Assembly: GCA_022818135.1 (NCBI GenBank)
Contig: JAFMSR010000016.1
Coordinates: 10,367,761 to 10,431,760, forward strand
Length of the DNA: 64,000 nucleotides
From: Saxidomus purpurata
Taxonomy: Eukaryota > Mollusca > Bivalvia > Venerida > Veneridae
Direction: 5' to 3'
The notes under the pieces were generated by a model. The model worked only from the letters and a program-made list of their open reading frames with translations, was not told the DNA's origin and did no database searches. A program made the translations under genes and the position numbers. How positions within the stretch are numbered: position 1 is the stretch's first letter; each line of letters starts with the position of its first letter. Of the stretch, positions 39,701 to 50,900 are shown piece by piece.

Positions 39701-40900
39701 TTGTATATAACTATGAAGAAATAGGAGCCATGGCCTCAGCGTCTCACCTCAGTTACATTTTCAGTATCATCCCAGCTTTTCAAAACCATTACAGATATTA
39801 CTTTGAAACTTACAATACTTATTGACCATTATAACTGCCATTAACAAACAAAGGTACATAATCTGTGGTTTCTGACAAAATTATGGGCCTTTTTTACTTC
39901 GAAAATACACTGAACCTGGTTAAAATCCACTTATTGACTTCTCTCTTTGAGATATTTCTATGAAACTTGGAATACTTGTTTGCATCATGACCCTCATCTT
40001 TGGGCAAGAGGTTACTCTGTGGAGGATTTCTTTTGAATTATTGCCCTTGTTTGTGTCCTAATTATGCTCCTTCAAACTGTTGAAATAAGTAGGGCCCTTG
40101 CTTCTATGAATGTATCCATATTTCAACCGACATGTGATACAGACTGGATCTAATTGAAGAAATACTCAGTAATTTCTTTTGATTTAATTCCAACAGTCTA
40201 CAGTTTGCCATCAATTATAAAACTCAAGCACACGCTCCAACATGCAATCTCTATTCTCAAATCATCAATGCATGCAAGAACTCGTCAACAGTATCAAATG
40301 CTTCAAATACATCAACAAAAAATGATGAACAAACTTTTTTTCTTTTCAACACTTTCAAACGAGACAAGACATTTTGCTTCTATAACATTCATTTAAACAA
40401 GGCATCTTTGTTCATACATGCTATTGGCTTACATACCATAAAAGCTCATAAATAGATCTGTGAAAAATACAAGCATGCAATTGAATCACAAAATTATATC
40501 AATCTAAACATATGAAACTAACTTCTATAAGAACAATTTCACATGAGCAGGAAACTGAAACAAAGTGCACATAATCACAGGAAATGCACATATTTCATAA
40601 AAAGAATATATACAACACCTCACATGCTCACTGTACAAATTCACACACTCAGTACTATAAAGTACGATTTAATTATATTTATGCATTGTGATTGGTCTAT
40701 CATTGGTCACATGACTTGGAATATCAGTGGATATACACTACATTTAGTGTAGGTGGCGACAATAGAATTTTTTGCTTGTATTCATTACTGAGTTAAACTG
40801 TGAAATATGGTGTATTAAATTTTATTCTTTAATAATGTAAACAGAATAGCAAAACAATACTTCACCATTTCTGTTACAATGTATATACAGTAAAACACGT
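39701..40900. other. No gene seen; 3' flank of the FASTKD4-like gene
   Basis: Unassigned. A minus-strand AATAAA at 40821-40826 could end a long FASTKD4-like 3' UTR. Confidence 0.4.
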
Positions 40901-41014
40901 ACTGACTGATGACTTCTGTGAATATCCAAATCTACTGACCTTCAGCCTTGGTAAATATCACATACAGAAGGTCAATAGATTTGGATATTCACCATATCAT
41001 CAGTCAATATCAGT
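40901..41014. repeat. About 114-bp inverted repeat
   Basis: ACTGAYTGATGA and GTGAATATCCAAATCTA.TGACCTTC pair with inverted copies from 40967. The loop is about 23 nt. It lies within the presumed 3' flank of the FASTKD4-like gene. Confidence 0.85.
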
Positions 41015-41792
41015 ATAATAAATACACAATGAAGACACTAAAGTCTGCAGATTTCTTATTTTTGTGTATTTCCTGGTAGAAGTATTCTACGAACTTTACA
41101 ATTCAATGAATATAATTTCAGCTCTATGTTTCGACTAACCAATAGGATATCTAGAAATTTAAATGCAAACATATTCTCAGTTTTTTTTAAAACAATGAAA
41201 TTTCGAGCCACAAATACAGATACGTTCAGTAAACAGGAAGGAATAGTTGTCTGCAGAATGAACAGCACAGTATTCCAACCTATAGACCTGACCTTCCTAA
41301 ACCTCTGAAATGGACTTGCCCATTCCTCAATTTGGGCAATACCATAAATAGTTCAAAGGGGTGCTTATCGAAAATAAACTGATTTGCACTGGTCCTAAAG
41401 GCAGAATCACTTGTGGCCATGGTGAACTTTGCCACTATGATGATAATTTCATTCTGTTAACATCTCATTGCTTACATTTGCTAAAAGCTTTCATAACTAT
41501 TTAAATTTCTTGAAAAAATCTGATTGAACACAGTGAAAATGAATCAAACACAACTAAAAGTGGATTCACAATATTCACTAAGGCAGTATTTGTGTTTGAA
41601 CGCCGAGTACAGTACTCAATTTCACAGTAGTAAGACGTCCTTCCATCGAATGTCAAACTCACTTTACGGTAAGATTTTACTGTTCAAAACACAAAGGTAA
41701 AAAAAGAACAAATATCTCATCATATGATGGTTCTGTTTTTCCTTCTTAAAAGAGCAATATCTAACTTATGTCTTCTCGGATTCCATTGGGTT

Positions 41793-41912
41793 CTATACAG
41801 GCTCTTCACTCGACACCTGTGTTTCAGGATACACTGCTGCCTTGATTTTGGATTCTAGATAAAGCAGATGACCTATTTTCTTGTCATGCCTGCTCCATTC
41901 TATGTACGGGAC
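41793..41912 (-). CDS. TBRG4: FASTKD4-like exon 10 (RAP C-terminus and stop)
   Basis: Acceptor ATTTTCAG|GTCCCG opens VPYIEWSRHDKKIGHLLYLE and the stop TAG at 41793-41795. VPY.EW followed by a K..YL..K. helix is the diagnostic end of RAP domains. Intron 9 is about 2.3 kb and holds a degraded AACAAGA repeat and a tRNA-like remnant. Confidence 0.9.
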   Translation of the reverse strand, partial: VPYIEWSRHDKKIGHLLYLESKIKAAVYPETQVSSEEPV

Positions 41913-44900
41913 CTGAAAATGTGAGAAAAAATAAAATATTTTGAAAACTAAAATCTAAAATTCAGAACCACTGTGGTATCGTGGCAAAGTGTTTGCCTCA
42001 GCATCAGAACGTCCCTGGTCCATTCCCCACCAGTGCTTTGGTGATAGTGTAAGGCAAGACATATTCATTTCACATTGGCCTATATCTCTCTCTTTTTTGA
42101 GGTTGACTTGATCTGGAGTGATTCTCGAGAGCCATTATTTGAGACTGGAGAGCAAATGAATTAGTATAAATTAACCACCAAAAGTCTTTCAAATAATAAA
42201 ATTATTATAATCATGCAGACTTGATTAAAATTACCTGGAAAGTTCATGACTCAAAATCATTAATTTAACACAAGAATATTTCATATATATTGCCAAAGAC
42301 ATAGAATATTCTATGTCTCTGATATCGCATCAGTACTGCCCATTACATTCAAAAGTACATGTATACTAATTTCTAGCAGGTATTTCAATTACAGCTATAT
42401 TTCTGCTTATTTCTGTTACCATGGTTACTGTGATTGGAATGGTGACATAGTAAATACAACAAGCCATGTCATCTAAATGACTCAGCCTGGTAAGAACTTG
42501 ACACAGACATGGCATATAACTGGTTTAATCCCTGCCTTAGTGGTGTCTACTTTACAAATGCTGACAAGGCAAATTGTCTCTGATAGTCATGTCGGTTTAC
42601 CTTCTACTATTGCTCCGATAAACAGTCACTATTTACTCATATACTGTCCGTGCTTATTGTTAAAGGAACTGGAAAATTTGAAGCTCCTTGATTTAAAGAA
42701 TGGTATGTTTTAGTAAATCGAGGTAACTTGGATACTGTATAAAATGGTACAAATGGGGGTTTGAGGATGAAGGAAAATTTGTGCTGTGATATTCATCAAT
42801 TTGAATAATAGGTGAGGGGCTACCTTTAACACTCTTATCTTAACGTTAAAAGGGGCTTGAAAGAAATAGGAAGTGTAAAAACAGAAATGGAAAAACGTGA
42901 AACCTAAACTATATCCTGAAAAAATTAACCTAACCATATAACAATGTGCCAGAAAAAAAAAAAAGAGGGACCGGTTATTTTTAAAAGAGGAAATCTTGAA
43001 ACAAGAGGGCCACAGGCCCTTTATGCCACCAGACAACCTAATGGGCCTCCTTTTGACCCCAGATGACCCATATACTTGTAAACTAAAACAACCTTTCTAC
43101 AAATCAGATTGCTAAATCCTCTAGAGATAAAGCTTTCCTTGGCTCTTCCTTTTACCCAACCCTTTACTGCAAACCAAACACCTTTGCAAATCTTGGGAAA
43201 AGACCTCTTACAGAACAATCCCTTTGCTCTTACCTTTTACCCCACCCTTACTTGGTGAAACACAAACAACCTTCACAAACATTTTGGGAAAACTCTGGGT
43301 GTTAACAAGTGGGCGCCTTTTTACCCAATGCCCTATTCGAACTTGAGCTAGAACACCTTTGCAAAGTTGGTCTCTGATGACGTCTTGGGCCCCTGTTGAC
43401 CCCAGAAGCCTTCAACTTGGGCTGAAACTCAAACACCTTTTGCATCCGGTATGGCTAAATTCCTCTAGAGGAACAAGTTCCTGGCGGCCGTACCCCCCCT
43501 TACTTCTAAACTAAACACCTTCTACAATTCTTTTGGGCAATTCCTCTATTTAACAATTCCATTTTCTTTACCTATTTTACCCCAGACCCTTAACTCTGAA
43601 CAACCAAACAACCTTTTACAAATGCCTTCTGACCGACCTCTGGCCTTACAATTGCTACCTGTTCCTGAGAACCCTTCAACTCGCCGTTTCTGGACAAACA
43701 TCCGACCATTTGTACAATGAGGAAAAAGGACCCTGGGCTTGTGGACGGACTTTGGAGGATTTATCGATCCTATCTCCCTGCCCGCAGTGGAGAAAAAACA
43801 CTTAAAAGAAAATTAGATGAAAATTAAAAAGGACCAAATAGGAATTTGATGTTAAAAAAAACGATATACAGTATTATGTAATGGTTTGAAAGTACAATGT
43901 ACTGCAGTAAATACATTTGCAGACATACTGCTTTACAATTCACCAGGCAATGCAAAAGGAGTGATCAGTGGAGTTCAAAAAATATCTTACACGTTAAAAT
44001 AGAATACTTCTTAAGAATATCAACAGCTCTGCTCATTGTTTCAGTCCCAGATGGTGGAAAAAATGTCTTAAACTCAAATTACTGACAACAAAGCTGTGTA
44101 CCAACAGATCTACCACCTTGACTCCAAGAGACACTCTGATTTTTCCGCCATTACTTTTTTCCACCTTTTCTCTCACACACTTCTCAATGACTGTTACACT
44201 TACATAGACAATAGCAGCATCCTGTTCAGATTTTAGATGTCTCAGCATCATGGCTGTACTTCCTGTGTGCTCTGGCTCTGTATCGCTATGTAGAAAACTA
44301 CCGTAGTCCAGTATCTTTATCCACACTCTGAAATCATATGCGAATTTTGTCATATTTCAAATAACAAAAGCGTATGTACCATCAATCTGCCATTGTGTTC
44401 CGTAAATCGTGCAATTTTTGCGTGACCAAATCTCGTGATTTGTAAGTAGAAAGGCTTTAAAAGCGAATTTTAAATTCCCAAGTAGAAAATTGTCTAATAG
44501 CAAATCTATAGGAAATAAGTCTTTCTCGATGAGTGGGAAATTTGCAAAAATATCGAAAAATTTAATCATAGCAAAAATTATCCAATTACAGTATGCAGTA
44601 AAACTAATCAAGCTCAACCTTGCAATAGGCAAATGATTCTGCCTTTTTTGACACTGCAGACTGTTATTGTCTATGCAGTCTGATCATGATCTGCACTAAT
44701 CATTAATCAGCCAATAATTTTTTTTTCAGTGAGCAACCCTTTCAACAAATAATGGTATTGTCCAAATTAGAAAATGGACAAATCCATTTTGGACCATTCT
44801 AGTCAACATGGTAAGTGAGTTTCAAGATTTTCGGTCATATTCTCTCAACACAATTAAGAAGACAAACCAAAAGTATGCTTTCACTTGCTGTCTCTAAAAA

Positions 44901-47900
44901 TACTTTTAGAGGTAACTGTCACATAAAATTAAGATAAACATTTAGATGGAGAAAACATTAGCAAGTCTATAAACTGCCCAACATCCATCAAGGAACTTGC
45001 AGAGGTATAAAAACAAATGTAAAATATCAATTTTGATCCCACCAGATAAACGAAAAGCAAGCACATGACTTTATTTAAATTCATTGACCACAGGTTTTCC
45101 TTACTTTTGCATTCCATCTGTACTGTCCAGTCTTACAGCCTTTAGCTTCTTGTCTACAAATATCTCAAAATCTGAAACAAACATTCAATGCTGTTAAAAC
45201 AAAATTATCACACAGTCTGTTGGAACAAATATTTATGATGTGTTCCAGGTTGAACTGAATGTCTCACCTGGTTTTCATTTCAATAAAGTTTGTGCATTTT
45301 GCAACATGTAGTTTACTTGTAAAGTATATAGCCTGAACATTTCATATACTTGTCACTGAGGTACATTACATTGCTTGCATATGTAGAGCTAAACTTTGAA
45401 AAATTTGAAATTAGCAACAACAAAAAACGGATTGGAAGCAATGGGCAAAGAAATTCTTAGATTTTCTGAAGTGCACGTCGGTTAGGTGTGCTATTTATGA
45501 TGCATAATTATGTATATTTTGAATACATAAATCAATGATTATTGAACACACTAGGAACAAGCATCAGCATACATAATTAGGATTGCTGAAGCTGATAATA
45601 AACTGCGGATAGCATGTCACCTAATGGGAAAACTTAATGCTTGGCCAAGGACTTTTTGAGGGCACCGTATAAAACATCTAATTTAAACTAGACCTATCAC
45701 TAAATGTGATTTATACCCCAAAAGACTGCTTTATAAACTGAGGAAGTTCGTAGTAACAGAATACCTTGCAGAAAAAACTAAAATAGAGATATTGTCCTTG
45801 TCAATAATGTTGTAATTTGTCAAGATAGAGTTATGGTTCTTCTACACTGCACTTCCTCTCATTGTGCTGGACCATTGTAGGAAGTTGTTTCAAATTCCAA
45901 CCAGTAGTTTTCAAGTTATGCTCAGGACAAGGGAAAGTAACAAGGGGCAATAAGTCTGTAATTCGTTTCGGGGGTATAATGAAAGAGAACAAACCTATCA
46001 CATATCCGTATTTAGTAACAACGTTTCTATTTGTGTACTTCTCTAGCGGTGAAATTTCCATCAGCACTTCACTGACAACTTTAGCTAGTCCAACCAACGG
46101 TGCAGACTTCAACTGAAAAGAAAAAATGTTCCACATGATCAACACTGATATGAAAATCTTATTTTCATCATTACCTGTAATTTGAGGCTAATATCTTTAA
46201 CAACAGGTGAGAGGAAGTGGTAATAAGTGGTTATTTAGTAAGTCTGTGACCTTTGAGCTTTCATTTTCACTCAAAAATAGGTTAAATGACCTCCAAGTTT
46301 CAGAGAAGACTTAAATTTTACAATACAAATACCAAGTATATAGGAAAACTTATTCCTGCCATCAAATTAACTGACCAATCACATTTGCTTTAACAATCTT
46401 AAATTAACTTTTTTCAAGTGGTTCGAGAGGTGATGCTGTTTCAAGAAAATAATAGATAGAGACAGATGATGTACAGTGCCTGCACAGTTGAGCTAAAAAT
46501 CATAAATAAATTACCTTTTCTTGTAACTGATTCCGCCATTCTGATGCTAAAGTTTTCAATGTCTGCATTTGTTTCATGAAGATCTTCTTTGAAGTACCCA
46601 TACAAGCTTAACATTTTCTTTTGCACAATGTCCTTTAAATATGCTGGTTGGTCTGAAATGAGTATGTTGGACAACAGTTTCAACCAATACTATAAACTGC
46701 GTAATTTTCACAATTTGTGTGTACATCGACATCTTTATTTACTTTTAAGACTATTTAGTCTTTAAGTGAAATAGTGACAAAAGTATGAAAAAAAAATTCT
46801 ATGACAACATTCTTTAGGAACAATTAGAACACAATTCTATCATCATTAAATTCATTGTTAGTAACGATTTAGCAATTGTAGCTGTTAGCGTGGTTTGCCA
46901 ACCTTCAGACAAACTTGAAATTATGTAACGAATGCTCTGGACATACGAGAATGTTGAGCTCTAGCAAGCCAGAAAAAAATTGAAAAGGTTTTCCTTACAA
47001 GGCACAACTACTTGCCAATCCAGCCCTTATGTGAATTCAAAACGGAACTTTAACAATTGTAAGTATCTTACCCTTAATACTATCTTGAAGTGAAGAATAA
47101 AATTCCCGACTCAGCACTTCTATAACACTCCTTCTATCACACTTCTGTAAACACGCTAAGGAATGTTCCACATTTAGCCAATTTGTTGGTTTTAATTGTT
47201 TCCGTGATTTTAGAACTTCTGCTTTCTTAAGTCCGAAGTCCCCATACTGCACTAAATTTAAATTGCCTAAAGACATGATAACGCTCGCATGTTGCACGTC
47301 TGTCACTTTGTTTTTGTTGTAATCAAATTCATTAATTTTACAAACATCCTCCATAATTAAATCAATCAAATTTCTATGGTTCCATCCAATCCTTGAGCAA
47401 GAAAGCAAAATCGGCAAAGAAACGTTCTTGTTTTTACTACTACTGTCACTTTCCAGAAGTTCTATCATATTAACTGACATTTCTTGTAACAATGTTGGAT
47501 CATTAATTCTAAGAACGTCACAAGCAAAGAAAAGGTTCTTCAATTTTACGACGTCAAAATGAACAGGCCGTGACGAAAGTTGCTTCCTAGCTTTATTGAC
47601 TAGTAAAGTGTTTTTAGATCGGCTTATGGCTAGTAAATATATAAGTCTATAAGTCTGCACTGTATCCATCGACCTGAGCATGATTAACGCTTCTTCCTCG
47701 ATTCTTGGCCATGCTTCATCCTTTCCATCAATGAGATACATAACTGAAAGCAGCTCTTGAGGACTTGATACATCTTCTATATTTTCAATCAGTCTTTTTT
47801 TGCCCAACTGAATAAATAAATAAATAATTTTAAATTTAAAGTCTGAAGATTTTCAGCAACATTTACATACAATAAGGCCTAGGCATGCTAAGAAAATAAT

Positions 47901-50900
47901 TTTGCTCCCGGTTATTATTTTGTTACATACTTAAACCTTTTTTGGGCAAAATCAGGACATATTTTTAGGAGTCCATATACATTTGTAATAGACAGAACAG
48001 AATGGTATGCGATAATTTTTCATAACGCAGTTAAAACTAGTTACAAAACACTATTTGCAATCAACATTGTGATGCTGTTGTATGCAGCATGTTTCAATGA
48101 TTTTTAACACCTACAAGTTTTTGGTCAAGAGACAGTTAAAATAAACAAGCGTGCCATAATGGCCCTATATCGCTAACCTGGCTACCATTGGCTACAATAC
48201 AATGTCAACAACAGTGCAGCAGAAAACAAAGTTCTGTACATTTGTATGTTTAACATTCAGAAATGTACGCCCTACTGGAAGACTTGATGCAGAAGGAAAG
48301 TAGAGATGTGTTCTCAAGACCCAAATGCCCCCTCAATTTATACCGCAATAAATAAAGTTTTGCTGAATTGTGACTTGTCACTAACAGTGATCAAGTACAT
48401 GTAGAATAGCTCTGACAAAAAGAGTCCTCATGGAGTAATAATTTATAGATAACTATATTTAAAGTTACACAAGTTGATTCTTGTATATTCCACTTTCACT
48501 AATTGTTCAAATACCGGTATACAGTTTCATTGGATTATCTTCCAATGAGAGATTTCTGCATTTTACCAATTATCTCCCTTTTTGGAAAAGTCCAAAGTAA
48601 CAAATTTGCAAGTTGGTCCCTATCAACTGGAATCCTCTTCACTTTACCGCTATTTCTGAGAAAGAGGTACATGTAGCCCAGTTTTTTAGTTACTTTTTCG
48701 CGAAATTTCTTGCATATGTGTTGATTAGATTTTTAGGGCTGTCAAAAATTTAAAACAGCTGCAAGTACTTCCATTTCCTCTTTACCATAAAGAACAAACC
48801 AAACAGCAATAAAGGCAGACGAATCCAAATGATTTTGGTAGCATAAAATGAAATGTTTATTGAAAGTTTTGTTGATGCAATCTTCACTGCTAGTTTGTTT
48901 ACCATGTATGCTTCTTTCCTCTTGTCTGTGGAGCGTCTGTGTTTCACCACTCCAATCATTTCCAAAGTCTGACTGACACTGGACTTCCTCAGTCTCCAAC
49001 ACAACTCGTGTAGAATGGTGTAGGCTATCTGGTTGTCTTCAGGGTTTTCCTATAATATATAAACAAATGGTGTATTTCCGGGGTTTGCCTATAATATATG
49101 AACAAATGGTGTATTTCCGGGGTTTTCCTGTAATATATAAACAAATGGTGTATTTCCAGGGTTTTCCTATAATATATAAACAAATGGTGTATTTCCAGGA
49201 TTTTCCTATAATATATAAACAAATGGTGTATTTCCAGGGTTTTCCTATAATAAATAAACAAATGGTGTATTTCCTGGATTTTCTTACAATCAAATGCAAG
49301 ATTGTCTTACTGCTTTTGAATTGTGTTTTAATCTGATACTTTGTATCATGTTAAAGTGACATTATGCACATTTTTTTCAAGTAAAACCGGCTAATATGGT
49401 TTTACAAAAGCGTAGAGGAAATAAAGCTTTTAGCCCAATAACCAAACCTCACGCTACCAGTTGAAATAAACTTTCCAAATATGATTTTCTTATTTGACTG
49501 GGAGAGTCAATTTAAGAAAAAGAACAGCTGCATGCAGGAGTTGCTTCCTTTCCCCGGCGAAATCTCTACCAACATCAACAACGACACAATCAACATCATT
49601 TTATCAGTCCGATTTTTTATATCTAAAGCACCAACTTCAAATACTAATGCGGCATAATCATTAATATTAACACATTTAAATGAACAGACATAAAAATGGG
49701 GGGGGAAGGGGGTGCCTTTATAAAACGTCACCCCAAAATACACTATGTGCAGTAAGATGTGCATAATGTCACTTTAAACTACCACTGGCTTCCGCATTAA
49801 ATAAATTAGATAAGAATGTCACCAATGCAACAAAGAAGTACCGTAAGTGTATTTTACATTGCACATATTTGTTGGTAGGTTGATTTGTCAGTGATTTATA
49901 CAAACAATTCCTAATCAATAGACAGTAAGACGGCACTCTACCATGATGACCTTAATCTAATTTCCACTTTGCATGAGGGAAGTTATTATCCGACACCCAT
50001 GTTTGTTGACTCCACTTCTCTCCATATGATATAATAATATAAATAATAACAATAATAATAATAATAGCATCATGACTAAAGCCTTCGTTTACATTTATAT
50101 TTATATATAGGACATAGAATTATCAACAACAGTGAAGTATTTATATTTACTGTTACAGGTAAATGTTCATTCTTAGCTTTCGCTTTAAACAACCATTTTA
50201 TAGAAGTTATTCTGTATTATGATCAATGCATCTTTCTTAACCATATTCAATGTCAGAGCTCACTTGAAATAACTTAAGATGTCAATATTTTGAAATGCTG
50301 CAATGTAAATTCTAAAGTACAAATGTAATTTTAGCATTGTTACAAGTGGAAACTATTGTATTTAGTCATTCCTTAGTTTTCCCCCTTGAAAAATAACAAG
50401 AGGCTGCAGTGCTGCCATTATCAAATTTACGATCTAAATCTTGACTTTATCTTTACTCCCCTAACTTACAGAAAAAGATATGACCATTTTTCACTACAAG
50501 GATAACCATTCTTTGATTACGGGTGTCACTGCAAATTAAAATATATAATATGCATAACAAGATGTTTCTTTTCCAGTTCAAACTTTCTTTCTTACATTTG
50601 CACGAATTTAAACATGTTAAAACAGTATTACACTTACCTTTATAAAGTAATCCAGAATGTTCAAAAGGTCTGTGACACTCATTCTGCTGACCTGTGACTT
50701 ATTATCCAGGTGATCTTGAAGTTTCTTTTCAATATCTTCACCTAAATCTAGAACATTTAAAAACTTTAATCTCTTCAATACACAATTGATCACTAAATCT
50801 TTATTATACATACTCAAATCTTCACTGAAGCAGGAATTCAGAATATTCAGAACTCTAGATGGACTTTTCGAAGTGTTGATTAAGTTAATATGTGACCTCA

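Noticed and set aside
44033..44203. Read-through of RAP exon 9 beyond its donor
   Set aside because: Sequence after IVY loses RAP similarity, GTAAGT follows directly, and exon 10 supplies VPYIEW in phase.
44357..44632. 91-residue hydrophobic frame in intron 8 of the FASTKD4-like gene
   Set aside because: No splice signals in phase with neighbouring exons and no recognised family; probably intronic repeat.
49043..49297. CRISPR-like direct repeat array
   Set aside because: Units are contiguous 39-bp tandem copies with no unique spacers, in a eukaryotic intron.
49025..49299. Periodic 13-residue repeat protein (FIYYRKTLEIHHL type)
   Set aside because: Translation of the intronic minisatellite in frames other than that of the adjoining exon.
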